Source: Deltaproteobacteria bacterium (GTDB lineage Bacteria; Desulfobacterota; GWC2-55-46). From it: a stretch of 64,000 nucleotides of DNA. The notes below the pieces were generated by a model that had not been told where the DNA came from, searched no databases, and worked only from the letters and a program-made list of their open reading frames with translations. The position numbers and the translations under genes are program-made. Positions 42,259 through 50,909 of the stretch are shown in pieces. The stretch spans positions 1 to 64,000 of the forward strand of contig JAIOIE010000008.1 of the NCBI GenBank assembly GCA_019912665.1, read 5' to 3'. How positions within the stretch are numbered: position 1 is the stretch's first letter; each line of letters starts with the position of its first letter.

Positions 42259-44730
42259 TCACGACCTCTCAATCATGACCCTCTGGATACCTTCGCCCCT
42301 CTTGGAAAACATGTTGGCAGGGGCGCCCTCGAAATTCTCCGGTATGAAGGCCACGCCTTTTTTCGTGCCCTTTCTTACGCGGAGAAGCATCGTAGCCTCG
42401 TGGTTTTTCCCTCTCACGCGCACCCGCTCTCCGCCTGAGAGGCCGAGTTTTTTCGCGTCCTCCTCGCCTATCTCGACCAGGGGCTCCCTGGCAAGCCCGA
42501 TAAGGGTCTCGGACCTCATCGATACCGTCCCTGAATGAAAGAAGTGGTTCCCTGTCACGAGCACAAAGGGATAGCTATCAGGCCCGGCCGGGGCTACGGA
42601 TTTGAGGTCAGACTTGGCCTCAAGCCGTTCCGAGGCGGCCCTTACAAGGGCCTCCTTGTTGTCGAGGCCGTTCCCCTTGTTCTTTTTATTATTGAACGCC
42701 AGGTCAACCGCCTCGTAAATCCCGGCTTCCCGCCGTATCTCGTCAAATACCGATGCGCTTTTTATCTTCGAGGGAAAGCCCGGGTCTATCGCGTTCCCGA
42801 GCATGGTCATTATATCGAGATCGGCCATTGACTTGCCGGGGGGCCTGGTAAGCCTTTTTACGGCCTGCACCCTGCCTTCCTGGTTTGTGACGGTCCCGTC
42901 CTTTTCGCCGAGCGCCGCGCCGGGCAGCACCACATGGGCGAGCCTTGCCGTCTCGGTGAGGAACATATCCTGAACTACAAGGAGCTTGAGTTTCGTGAGG
43001 GCGTCCCTGGTTATCCCACGGTCCCCATTCAAGGCCAGGAGGTCGGTCCCGGCGAGATATAGCATTTTAAGCGACCCGGCCCTTGCGGCATCGAGCATGC
43101 TGTCGGTTCCGGCCCCGGCCGCCTCGCGCCGCGCGTATCCGGGCCCGAGCGCGGGGTGTACGCCCATCTCCCACGCGCCCCTCTGGTTGCACCTGTCGAG
43201 GAGCGGTAGCCTCAGCACCTTTTTCCCGAGCCCTTCAAGGGCCGCCGATATCTTTGCAAGAGAGCCTATACCGGCCGGATATCTCAGGAAATCGGTCCCG
43301 GCCAGTATGCTAATCGATTCCGAGCCCTTGAATTTCGCGGCTATCTTCTTGGCCTCGTCAGCCGAGATCCCGGCCTGGCCAAGAGCCTTCGGGTCAGGCT
43401 CCTGCCCGCTCATGGCGGCAGAGACCGCCTCGAGGAGCGCGCTCTCGCCCGCAGGCATGTGCCTAACGACGAGGTTTGCTGAGCTATCGAGCTTCATGCC
43501 CCTCGGCGAGGCAATTATGACGTTCATATTCCGGGAAGCCGAATAACGCCTTATGAGGTAATCGGTTACCGGGTTTTCCTCGGATACATTCGCGCCTATG
43601 ACGAATACGGTATCGGTCTTCACGCAGTCGAGGACCGAGACGCCGCCCCTGTCCATCGCCATCGCGGAGATGAAGCCTTCTACCGCCTCATGGTCCCATC
43701 TCGCGCTCGAATCGATATTCGGGCTTCCGAGCGCCTCTCTCATGAGCTTCTGGAAGGTATAGAGCTCTTCATTCGTAAGCCTCGGGGAGGCTATGCCGCC
43801 TATAGAATCCGGCGGAATGGAAGTAACAGCGTCCTTTATGTATTCGAAGGCCTCTTCCCAGCTTGCCGGGACGAGCCCGCCGGATTTCCTTACAAGAGGG
43901 GTTGTGAGCCTGTCGGGGCTCGTCATATAATCGAACCCGAAGCGGCCCCTCGCGCAGAGCGTCTCTCCGTTTATTCCCACTCCGAGCTGGGCCTTGGACC
44001 TTACGGCGGCCCCGTCCCGCTCCTCGAGCACTATCCTGCACCCTGTCCCGCAATACGAGCATACTGAATCCGCGCCCTTAAGGTCCCAGGGCCGGGCCTT
44101 ATACCTGTACGGGAGCCTCATGAAGCACCCGACCGGACAGACCTCTATGCAGTTCCCGCAGTGGTCGCAGTCGAGGAGGCCCCTTGCGAAGCTCGTGGCC
44201 TCCTGGTGGTCGCCCCTGCCGAGCGCGCCCAATACGTTAGCCCCGACGACCTCGCGGCAGACCCGGACGCACTTCATGCAGTTTACGCACCTGTTCGAGT
44301 TCTTAACGATTACGGGGCTTAAGATGTAGTCCTTCTCGTGGAACTTGAACTTGGGCTCGGCGTGCCTGCCCTTGTGGGGCCCGTGCCTGTAGACCATGTC
44401 CTGTAGCTCGCACTCCCCGGCCTTGTCGCAGACAGGGCAGTCGAGGGCATGGTTCGCGAGGAAGAACTCGAGGACCCCGGCCCTCGCGTCCTGCACGGCC
44501 TGGGTCTCGGTACTGATTGACATGCCGTGCAATACAGGCGTTACGCACGAGGGCTGGAGCTTCTTCTGCCCTTCGATCTCGACGATGCACATCCTGCAGG
44601 AGCCCACGCCCATGAGATCGGCCTGGTAGCAGAAGGTCGGGATGTCGATGCCCGCCTGCCTCGCCGCGTCCAGTATGAGGGTGTTGTCCTCAACCGTGAC
44701 TTCTATGCCGTTTATCTTTACGGTTACCAT
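42259..44730 (-). CDS. nuoG: NADH-quinone oxidoreductase subunit G
   Basis: 823 residues. N-terminal iron-sulfur domain: CYQADLMGVGSCRMC (2Fe-2S, N1b), HALDCPVCDKAGEC (His-Cys cluster N5), CVNCMKCVRVC and CDHCGNCIEVC (4Fe-4S). A molybdopterin-oxidoreductase-like domain begins with CSYCGTGC and LCARGRFG, the ligand pattern of the extra N7 cluster found in some bacteria. The C-terminal part holds the dinucleotide-binding-like fold. It forms the peripheral arm with NuoE and NuoF. Confidence 0.95.
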   Translation of the reverse strand: MVTVKINGIEVTVEDNTLILDAARQAGIDIPTFCYQADLMGVGSCRMCIVEIEGQKKLQPSCVTPVLHGMSISTETQAVQDARAGVLEFFLANHALDCPVCDKAGECELQDMVYRHGPHKGRHAEPKFKFHEKDYILSPVIVKNSNRCVNCMKCVRVCREVVGANVLGALGRGDHQEATSFARGLLDCDHCGNCIEVCPVGCFMRLPYRYKARPWDLKGADSVCSYCGTGCRIVLEERDGAAVRSKAQLGVGINGETLCARGRFGFDYMTSPDRLTTPLVRKSGGLVPASWEEAFEYIKDAVTSIPPDSIGGIASPRLTNEELYTFQKLMREALGSPNIDSSARWDHEAVEGFISAMAMDRGGVSVLDCVKTDTVFVIGANVSEENPVTDYLIRRYSASRNMNVIIASPRGMKLDSSANLVVRHMPAGESALLEAVSAAMSGQEPDPKALGQAGISADEAKKIAAKFKGSESISILAGTDFLRYPAGIGSLAKISAALEGLGKKVLRLPLLDRCNQRGAWEMGVHPALGPGYARREAAGAGTDSMLDAARAGSLKMLYLAGTDLLALNGDRGITRDALTKLKLLVVQDMFLTETARLAHVVLPGAALGEKDGTVTNQEGRVQAVKRLTRPPGKSMADLDIMTMLGNAIDPGFPSKIKSASVFDEIRREAGIYEAVDLAFNNKKNKGNGLDNKEALVRAASERLEAKSDLKSVAPAGPDSYPFVLVTGNHFFHSGTVSMRSETLIGLAREPLVEIGEEDAKKLGLSGGERVRVRGKNHEATMLLRVRKGTKKGVAFIPENFEGAPANMFSKRGEGIQRVMIERS

Positions 44731-44746
44731 CTGGCTTTTCCGCCCT

Positions 44747-46009
44747 TTATAACGCCGGGCACATCTTGTGGTCTATGTGGTACTGGAATTCCTGCCTGAA
44801 GTGCTTAAGCGCGCCCCTCAAGGCCATGACCGCGCCGTCCCCGAGCGGGCAGAAGGTGCGGCCGAATATGTTCGTACAGAGGCTTTCAAGGAGCTCTACG
44901 TCCCCTGGCCTGCCTTCGCCGTGCTCGAGCCTCCGGAGCACCTTGGTAAGCCAGGGCGTGCCGTCGCGGCACGGAGTGCATTTGCCGCAGGACTCGTGGC
45001 TGAAAAACCTGTTGATGATGTATGCCATTTTCACCATGCAGGTCGAGGTGTCCATCACTATGACCGCGCCGGAGCCGAGCATCGAGCCTTTGGCCGCGAG
45101 CGAGTCGAAATCGAGCGGGGTGTCGATATCCTGCGGGGTCAGCATGGGCGCGCTCACGCCTCCTGGGATGAAGGCCTTGAGGGGCCTCGTATCATGAAGC
45201 ATCCCTCCGCAGTGCTCGTATATGAGCTCCCTTGCCGTGGTCCCCATCGGGAGCTCGTAAAGGCCGGGCTTCTTGACGTGACCGCTTACGCAATATATCT
45301 TGGGTCCGGGGCTCTTCTCCGGGCCGAGCTTCTTGAACCACTCCGCCCCCTTCTCGATTATCGCGGGGATGCATGAGAGGGTCTCGACGTTGTTGATGAC
45401 GGTCGGCTTCCCGTAGAGGCCGGCGAGCGCCGGAAAAGGCGGCTTCTTCCTCGGCTGTGCCCTGTAGCCCTCTATCGATTCGAGGAGCGCCGTTTCCTCG
45501 CCGCATATATAGGCGCCGTAGCCCCGGTGCACGTACATCTCGTGCTCGAAACCGCTCCCGAGGATGTTCTTCCCGAGATACCCCTTTGCGTGCGCTTCCT
45601 TTATAGCCTCTTCAAGCCTCTTTGCCCCGAAGTCGAACTCGCCCCTTATGTAGATATAGGACCTGGTGGCGCCTATGGCGTAGCTCGTAATTATCATCCC
45701 CTCGACGAGGAGATGGGGGTCGTGGTCTATTATGCCCCTGTCCTTGAAGGTGCCCGGCTCTCCCTCGTCCGCGTTGCAGCAGAGGTACTTCTGGAGGGTC
45801 GGATCCTTGGGGATAAAGCTCCACTTGAGGCCCGTTGAGAAGCCCGCGCCGCCGCGCCCCCGGAGGCCCGAGTCCTTCACCATCTGGATGATGTTGTCGG
45901 ACTTCATCCTGAGGGCGGCCTCGAGGGCCTTGTACCCGCCGGATGCCAGGTAGCCCGATATCCTGTGCGAGTCGGGCTTGCCGTGGTTTTTAAGCAGTAC
46001 TCTTTCCAT
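44747..46009 (-). CDS. nuoF: NADH-quinone oxidoreductase subunit F
   Basis: 420 residues. It binds NADH and FMN: GLRGRGGAGFSTGLKWSF and CNADEGEPGTFKDR are the nucleotide regions, GAYICGEETALLESIEG the FMN region, and ESCGKCTPCRDG plus a later Cys (FGRTFCPLG) hold cluster N3. The presence of NuoE, F and G shows this complex can oxidise NADH. Confidence 0.97.
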   Translation of the reverse strand: MERVLLKNHGKPDSHRISGYLASGGYKALEAALRMKSDNIIQMVKDSGLRGRGGAGFSTGLKWSFIPKDPTLQKYLCCNADEGEPGTFKDRGIIDHDPHLLVEGMIITSYAIGATRSYIYIRGEFDFGAKRLEEAIKEAHAKGYLGKNILGSGFEHEMYVHRGYGAYICGEETALLESIEGYRAQPRKKPPFPALAGLYGKPTVINNVETLSCIPAIIEKGAEWFKKLGPEKSPGPKIYCVSGHVKKPGLYELPMGTTARELIYEHCGGMLHDTRPLKAFIPGGVSAPMLTPQDIDTPLDFDSLAAKGSMLGSGAVIVMDTSTCMVKMAYIINRFFSHESCGKCTPCRDGTPWLTKVLRRLEHGEGRPGDVELLESLCTNIFGRTFCPLGDGAVMALRGALKHFRQEFQYHIDHKMCPAL

Positions 46010-46106
46010 TTTCTCGCTAATTATCCTTCAAGGCTCTTTTGCAGTGCCTCGGCCCCATCGCTTCAACTTTGAGAGTTAACTTTCAGCTCCAGTCCAGCTT
46101 CCGCGT

Positions 46107-46577
46107 TCACTTCAGCGTCTTCAACAGCTCGTCTATCCGCGTTTCGGTCAGGTTCTCGTAGTAGTCGTCGTTTATCTGCATCATGGGGGCCGTTCCGCAA
46201 GAGCCGAGGCACTCAACGGTGGAAAGGGTGAAGCGCTTGTCGGGGGTCGTACCGCCTGTCTTTATCCCGAGCGTCCTTTCCATGTGCTTTATCAAGTGCT
46301 CAGCGCCCAGGAGCGAGCAGGAGATATTCCTGCACACCTGGATGTGGTACTTGCCTACGGGCTTTTCTATGTTATACATGGTGTAGAACGCGGCGGCGGC
46401 GTTCACCTCGACCGGCCGCATCTCGAGTATCGACGCGATCTCGTCCATGTCTTCTGTTGTAAGGTGCCCGCCGTTCCCCTTCTGCGCTATGCGGAGGGCG
46501 TCCATGACAGCGGACCTCTTGTTCGGGTACTTCCCGAGGGCCGCTTCCAGTTCCTTTTTAGACTCTTCTGAGAGCAT
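46107..46577 (-). CDS. nuoE: NADH-quinone oxidoreductase subunit E
   Basis: 156 residues, thioredoxin-like 2Fe-2S subunit (cluster N1a). Ligands: CRNISC and, 34 residues later, CLGSC, in the Cys-x4-Cys...Cys-x3-Cys spacing of the family. The N-terminal helical part (SAVMDALRIAQKGNGGHLTT) contacts NuoF. A 97-nt gap without visible features separates it from nuoF. Confidence 0.96.
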   Translation of the reverse strand: MLSEESKKELEAALGKYPNKRSAVMDALRIAQKGNGGHLTTEDMDEIASILEMRPVEVNAAAAFYTMYNIEKPVGKYHIQVCRNISCSLLGAEHLIKHMERTLGIKTGGTTPDKRFTLSTVECLGSCGTAPMMQINDDYYENLTETRIDELLKTLK

Positions 46578-46589
46578 AATCTTCCCTGT

Positions 46590-47789
46590 TTACTTGTCGC
46601 ACTCACCGAAGACCGGGTCGAGGCTTGAAAGGACCGCTATGACGTCGGCGAGGTACAGGCCGTTGACGACGCGGCCGAGCGTCTGAAGGTTCATGAACGA
46701 CGGGGCCCTTATCTTAAGCCTGTAGGGGCGCTCCGAGCCGTCGCTTACTATGAAGACGCCGAGCTCGCCCTTGGGGGCCTCTATCGAGGCGTAGGCCTCG
46801 CCCTCAGGCACCTTGAAGCCCTGGGAGACGTACTTGAAATGGTGTATGAGGTTCTCCATGTTCTTGTATACGTCCTGCTTGGGCGGCGGCACTATCTCGG
46901 GGATGTCGATGTTTATCGGCCCGTCCGGCATCTCCACGAGGCACTGCTCGATTATGCGGAGCGACTGCCGTATCTCGACCATCCTCACCATGTAGCGGTC
47001 GAAGCAGTCCCCGTTCTCTCCGAGAGCGACGTCGAAGGCAAGTCTGTCGTATACGAGATATGGCTCGTCCTTCCTTATGTCCCAATTGACCCCGCTTGCG
47101 CGGAGCGCAGGGCCGGATAGGCCCATGGATATCGCGAGCTCGGGGGGTATAAAGCCCACGCCCTTGTTCCTGTCGAGCCAGATCCTGTTCCCGGTAAGTA
47201 TGGTCTCGTACTCGTCCACCCTGGCGGGCAGCACCCTCACGAGTTCCTCGCAGGCCTCCCTGCATACCTTGTTGAAGTCGTATCTTACGCCGCCGACCCT
47301 CATATACGAGTGCGTCATGCGGGCGCCGCAGAGCTTCTCGAATATGTCGAGCACCATCTCCCTCTCCCTTATGGCGTAGAGGAGGATGGACATGGCCCCG
47401 AGGTCTACCGCCCAGGCGCCTATGCCTATGAGGTGCCCGGCTATCCTCGAAAGCTCGGCCGCAATCACCCTTATGTACTTGGCCCTTTCCGGGACCTCGA
47501 TGTCCAGAAGCTTCTCGACCGCGAGGACGTACGCCAGGTTGTTGCTCGACGAGCACATGTAGTCGAGCCTGTCCGTATAGGGGACGAACTGATGGTAAAG
47601 GAGGTTCTCGGCTATCTTCTCGGTGCCCCTGTGGAGATAGCCGATATCGGGCCTGCAGCTCGTGACCATCTCGCCCTGCAGCCCGATAACGAGATGCAGG
47701 ACGCCGTGGCTGGACGGGTGCTGCGGCCCGAGGTGAAGGGTCAGCTCCTTAGTGGATAAAAGGTCGTTCTCGTTGTTGTCTTTTATCAT
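46590..47789 (-). CDS. nuoD: NADH-quinone oxidoreductase subunit D
   Basis: 399 residues, the 49-kDa subunit forming the quinone site. Hallmarks: LHLGPQHPSSHGVLHLVIGL (with the quinone-binding His), DIGYLHRGTEKIAEN, DRLDYMCSSSNNLAYVLAVE and GELGVFIVSDGSERPYRLKI. It is separate from nuoC, unlike the fused NuoCD of E. coli. An 88-nt gap precedes it. Confidence 0.97.
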   Translation of the reverse strand: MIKDNNENDLLSTKELTLHLGPQHPSSHGVLHLVIGLQGEMVTSCRPDIGYLHRGTEKIAENLLYHQFVPYTDRLDYMCSSSNNLAYVLAVEKLLDIEVPERAKYIRVIAAELSRIAGHLIGIGAWAVDLGAMSILLYAIREREMVLDIFEKLCGARMTHSYMRVGGVRYDFNKVCREACEELVRVLPARVDEYETILTGNRIWLDRNKGVGFIPPELAISMGLSGPALRASGVNWDIRKDEPYLVYDRLAFDVALGENGDCFDRYMVRMVEIRQSLRIIEQCLVEMPDGPINIDIPEIVPPPKQDVYKNMENLIHHFKYVSQGFKVPEGEAYASIEAPKGELGVFIVSDGSERPYRLKIRAPSFMNLQTLGRVVNGLYLADVIAVLSSLDPVFGECDK

Positions 47790-47877
47790 GACCGCGTAAT
47801 GGCGTTTTTATTTGAGGCCTGGGGCGTTTAGCCCGTTTGCGGACCTTGTAGCGAGCCGCCGGTCCGCCGCGCCCCTG

Positions 47878-48381
47878 TTATTCTTTTTCCTCGCCGTAGG
47901 GGTTGTATCTGTCCTTATAGCCCCTTAGCGGATAGTCCTTCCTGAGCGGAAAGCCCTCCCAGTCGTCCGGGAGGTAGATGCGGGAGAGGTCCGGGTGCCC
48001 TTCGAAGACGATCCCGAACATGTCGTACGCCTCCCTCTCCGGCCAGTCGGCCCCGGGCCAAATGCCGGTCACCGAGGGCGCGCTTTCGCCTTCGGCCACC
48101 ATGGTCTTCACGCGTATCCTGTGCTTTTTGGGAATTGAATACAGGTTATAGATGACGTCGAACCTGGGCGAGCGCGGCATGTGGTCGACTGCCAGGACGT
48201 CAACGAGGTAGTTCATCCTGAACGAGGTGTCGTCCTTCAGGTAAATACAGACGTTCAGGACGGCCTTTTTCTCGACGAGGACAGTGACATCCCCCTTGAA
48301 AGCGGTAATATCGAGGATGTCCCGGCTGAACGAATCCTTCAGTTTCCTTAAGATATCCTGCTGTTTTTCGATACGGCTCAT
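47878..48381 (-). CDS. nuoC: NADH-quinone oxidoreductase subunit C
   Basis: 167 residues from the ATG at 48381 (MSRIEKQQ), which follows TAAGGT; a longer frame upstream overlaps nuoB. The 30-kDa subunit motif WPEREAYDMFGIVFEGHPDL and the C-terminal DDWEGFPLRKDYPLRGY are diagnostic. The real start excludes 48 upstream codons with no similarity. Confidence 0.95.
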   Translation of the reverse strand: MSRIEKQQDILRKLKDSFSRDILDITAFKGDVTVLVEKKAVLNVCIYLKDDTSFRMNYLVDVLAVDHMPRSPRFDVIYNLYSIPKKHRIRVKTMVAEGESAPSVTGIWPGADWPEREAYDMFGIVFEGHPDLSRIYLPDDWEGFPLRKDYPLRGYKDRYNPYGEEKE

Positions 48382-48388
48382 CGCGACC

Positions 48389-49003
48389 TTAGGCGAACTT
48401 ATTTGGACTGATGTTCCTCTTTTCGAGGATGAACGGGCTCTCTTTGTTGATCTTTTCCATGAGGAGGAGGAACCCATACAAGAGGGCCTCGGGCCTTGGC
48501 GGGCAACCCGGTATGTACACGTCAACGGGAATGACCAGGTCCGTGCCCTGCACGACCGAATAGGTGTTGTAGGGTCCGCCCGCCGAGGCGCACCCGCCCT
48601 GGGCTATGACCCATCTCGGCTCGGCCATCTGGTCGTAGAGCCTCTTTACGAGCGGGGCCATCTTCTTGGTCATGGTCCCGGCGACTATCATGACGTCCGA
48701 CTGGCGTGGCGAGGGCCTGAAGACTATGCCCAGCCTGTCGGTATCGTAGCGCGAGCAGGCGGTCGCTATCATCTCTATGGCGCAGCACGCGAGGCCGAAT
48801 GTCATGGGCCATAGCGAGGACGCGCGCCCCCAGTTCGCAACGGTTTTTGCGACGTAGTTCTCCCTCACCTTGTCGAGCACCGGGTTATTCCGGAGGACCT
48901 CGGCCACGTTCTCCAGGGTGGTAAAGAGGAACGACTCCTGCAACTGGTTCTCGACCGGCGTCAAGGAGCCTTTGATATTCATATCCTTCTGCATCTTATC
49001 CAT
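48389..49003 (-). CDS. nuoB: NADH-quinone oxidoreductase subunit B
   Basis: 204 residues. It holds cluster N2, the last electron carrier before quinone: [19 protein letters not shown] and PGCPPRPE supply the four Cys. The [17 protein letters not shown] block is typical. It starts 8 nt after nuoA. Confidence 0.97.
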   Translation of the reverse strand: MDKMQKDMNIKGSLTPVENQLQESFLFTTLENVAEVLRNNPVLDKVRENYVAKTVANWGRASSLWPMTFGLACCAIEMIATACSRYDTDRLGIVFRPSPRQSDVMIVAGTMTKKMAPLVKRLYDQMAEPRWVIAQGGCASAGGPYNTYSVVQGTDLVIPVDVYIPGCPPRPEALLYGFLLLMEKINKESPFILEKRNISPNKFA

Positions 49004-49011
49004 TCAGGCCC

Positions 49012-49377
49012 CTAAACCCAATCCAGGGCGCCTTTTGCCCACGCGTAGACAAGGCCTATGCCCAAGACCACTATGAAGACAATCATCTCGATGAATATGG
49101 GTGTAGCCAGGGCCTTGTCGGTCAGGTTAACGGCCCAGGGGAAAAGAAAAAGGGTTTCGACGTCGAATATCACGAAAAGGATGGCTATGAGAAAGAAGTG
49201 TATCCTGAAGTGACCGGTGCTCGCATCACCTATGGGCTCGAGGCCGCATTCCCAGGGAGAGAGCTTCTCCCTGTACGGGTTTTTCGGACGCAAAAGGAAA
49301 CTGAAGAAAAGGGCCCCGACGGCCATGGCCGTTACGACCGCTATCATTATAAGAACTGGCAGATAGGAAAGAAGCAT
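49012..49377 (-). CDS. nuoA: NADH-quinone oxidoreductase subunit A
   Basis: 121 residues, three helices. The inter-helix loop KLSPWECGLEPIGDASTGHF with its conserved Cys and the helix ALFFSFLLRPK-type region identify NuoA; FVIFDVETLFLFPWAV carries the conserved acidic residues. It is the first gene of the complex I operon, about 75 nt downstream of the promoter at 49458-49486. Confidence 0.96.
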   Translation of the reverse strand: MLLSYLPVLIMIAVVTAMAVGALFFSFLLRPKNPYREKLSPWECGLEPIGDASTGHFRIHFFLIAILFVIFDVETLFLFPWAVNLTDKALATPIFIEMIVFIVVLGIGLVYAWAKGALDWV

Positions 49378-49457
49378 TCAAACCCCATTCTCTCACCGGA
49401 AAACGGACGGTTTGCCGGTGTTCCAATTTTTACAATAAACTCGCCAGGGTAGTCCGC

Positions 49458-49486
49458 AAGATAAAACAACTCGAAATTTTTGTCAA
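49458..49486 (-). promoter_or_regulatory. Promoter of the complex I operon
   Basis: Minus strand TTGACA, 17 nt, TATCTT: an exact -35 and four of six at -10. It lies 81 nt before the nuoA start and directly beside the palindrome at 49495-49509. Confidence 0.75.
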
Positions 49487-49494
49487 GCGCAAAA

Positions 49495-49509
49495 TGTATA
49501 CTGTATACA
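49495..49509. promoter_or_regulatory. Perfect 15-bp palindrome, candidate operator of nuo
   Basis: TGTATAC-T-GTATACA is a perfect inverted repeat centred about 17 nt upstream of the -35 box (near -51). This form, with TGTATAC half-sites, resembles operators of GntR-family regulators. The position would suit activation or repression. No such regulator is encoded in the window. Confidence 0.55.
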
Positions 49510-49582
49510 ATTAAAGGCCTCGGAAACCCGCGGGAAGCGCCTCTGCGTGGCCGCCCCTGCCGACAGACTATTATTCCAAAGG

Positions 49583-49653
49583 CAATCTCTAAAAATTGGA
49601 GATTTTTCCCGCAATCAAGGAAGACCGGGGAAAAGATCAATTTTTAGAGATTG
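49583..49653. repeat. Long inverted repeat after the nitrilase-family gene
   Basis: Two perfect 16-base arms (CAATCTCTAAAAATTG at 49583-49598 and its complement at 49638-49653) enclose 39 nt. The interior partly pairs as well (GATTTTTCCC with GGGGAAAAGAT), giving a hairpin of about 27 pairs. It starts 2 nt after the stop of the nitrilase-family gene and lacks a T-run. It may be a small palindromic repeat element or an mRNA-end stabiliser. Confidence 0.65.
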
Positions 49654-49654
49654 A

Positions 49655-50446
49655 CTAGAGCCTGAAGAGGTCTTTCCTCCTATCGCCGAAGATGTCGTTT
49701 ACCGGGGTTATCCGCTTCCGCCGGGCTTCAAAGGGATTTATTTCCACGACACCAGCCTCCTCTTTCCGGCCTCCCGCCCTTGCGAGCACCTCGCCAAAAG
49801 GGGATGTAACCTGGCTCGACCCTATGAAGCGGAGGCTTTTCCCCTTGACCCGCTCCTCGACTCCGACCCTGTTGGCGGTTACGGTAAAGACCCTGTTCTC
49901 TATTGAACGGGTTATCATGGCCTCAGGGCAGTACGGCAGCACCAGGTTCGAAGGGTGGCAGATTATGTCCGCCCCCATGAGGGCGAGCGTCCTAGCGGCC
50001 TCGGGAAAGACCCAGTCGAAGCAGACCATCATCCCGATCCTGGCCTTTCCGGCTTTATAAACCGTGAAAGGGGTATCGCCCTTCGTGAATATCTTCTTTT
50101 CGTCCCAGAAGAGGTGCGCTTTCCGGTATGTCCCGATATGTCCCCTGGGCCCCACTAGCACCGCCGAGTTGTACGCCTTTCTGCCTTCCCTCTCGGCAAG
50201 GCCGGCGACTATGTAGGCCCCTTTGGATTTAGCGGCATCGGCAAGCCTTCTTACGGCGTACCCTCCCGGCACCTCTTCCGCGAGGTCCAGGAGCTCCTTT
50301 TTGGACCTGAACTGGTATCCGGTCGAGAAGAGCTCCGGGAGTACGATAAGCTCCGCGTCGAGGCGTTCAATCCTCTTTACCGCCTTTTCGACGTTCGAGG
50401 CGATATCGCCGAAAAACGGGGACGTCTGCATGAAAGCTACTCTCAT
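49655..50446 (-). CDS. Carbon-nitrogen hydrolase (nitrilase superfamily)
   Basis: 263 residues, single-domain. The catalytic triad is complete: Glu in LIVLPELFSTGYQF, Lys in GTYRKAHLFWDE, Cys in MVCFDWVFPEAA. Members hydrolyse amides or carbamoyl groups, for example omega-amidase or N-carbamoylputrescine amidase; the substrate cannot be told from sequence alone. It stands alone between the nuo promoter region and a lysine-rich small gene. Confidence 0.9.
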   Translation of the reverse strand: MRVAFMQTSPFFGDIASNVEKAVKRIERLDAELIVLPELFSTGYQFRSKKELLDLAEEVPGGYAVRRLADAAKSKGAYIVAGLAEREGRKAYNSAVLVGPRGHIGTYRKAHLFWDEKKIFTKGDTPFTVYKAGKARIGMMVCFDWVFPEAARTLALMGADIICHPSNLVLPYCPEAMITRSIENRVFTVTANRVGVEERVKGKSLRFIGSSQVTSPFGEVLARAGGRKEEAGVVEINPFEARRKRITPVNDIFGDRRKDLFRL

Positions 50447-50573
50447 CTTTCCTCCATATGGAGTCAGAGCTATGGGACGGACCTCAAGGGGACGGTATGA
50501 TAATCAACGGGGGCTTGTTTGTCAATCGGAAGAGAAACGGGAAGAGGAACGGGGCGTATCGGGCTTTGAGGCA

Positions 50574-50606
50574 GGAAGGGGAGAGGCGGTCCGCCTCCCC
50601 CCTTCC
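50574..50606. repeat. Strong GC-rich inverted repeat
   Basis: GGAAGGGGAGAGGCGG-T-CCGCCTCCCCCCTTCC: nearly perfect 16-base arms with one mismatch that would pair as G-U in minus-strand RNA. It starts 16 nt after the stop of the lysine-rich small gene. No T-run follows, so it is a stabiliser or inefficient terminator. Confidence 0.6.
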
Positions 50607-50621
50607 GTTCAGTTCATGCTC

Positions 50622-50717
50622 TTAGCGGCAGCAGCCAGATTTCTTTGCTGCGGTCTTCTTTGCCGGTTTCTTTGCAGCGGTCTTCTTCTTCGGGGCGGCT
50701 TTTTTTGCGGTAGCCAT
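50622..50717 (-). CDS. 31-residue histone-H1-like lysine-rich protein
   Basis: The gene has a near-perfect AAGGAGG ribosome binding site six bases before its ATG and its own promoter (50765-50793), so it is likely real despite its size. The product is made of AAKK/TAAKKPAKK repeats and ends SGCCR. Such tails occur in bacterial histone-H1-like DNA-binding proteins and as short stand-alone peptides. The two adjacent cysteines at the end are unusual. DNA or RNA binding is inference from composition. Confidence 0.65.
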   Translation of the reverse strand: MATAKKAAPKKKTAAKKPAKKTAAKKSGCCR

Positions 50718-50764
50718 CAACTTCCTCCTTTTGGGTTTGGTGTTGAGAAGAAAGAACCTCACTC

Positions 50765-50793
50765 CTTTTAACATTACTATATTTCGCTGTCAA
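50765..50793 (-). promoter_or_regulatory. Promoter of the lysine-rich small gene
   Basis: Minus strand TTGACA, 17 nt, TAAAAG. The -35 box is exact; the -10 matches four of six. It is about 48 nt before the start codon. Confidence 0.6.
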
Positions 50794-50847
50794 CACGATT
50801 TTCTTTAAGTTTTTTTCAAAACGGCGCGGGGCTCCCGTCCGTCGGGC

Positions 50848-50876
50848 TTGCAACATCTCCGCTTGTGTGTTAAGTA
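50848..50876 (+). promoter_or_regulatory. Possible promoter of gatCAB
   Basis: TTGCAA, 17 nt, TAAGTA upstream of gatC. Both boxes deviate from consensus, so this is a weak candidate, but it is the best in the short divergent gap. Confidence 0.35.
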
Positions 50877-50909
50877 ACCATTTCAAGGAAACCTGAGGAG
50901 AATGCCTGC

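Noticed and set aside
46010-46106. Small gene between nuoF and nuoE
   Set aside because: No open frame with a ribosome binding site was found in this 97-nt gap.
50614-50886. 90-codon minus-strand frame near the lysine-rich gene
   Set aside because: It overlaps the 31-residue gene in another frame, spans the promoter, and lacks a ribosome binding site; the short frame is much better supported.
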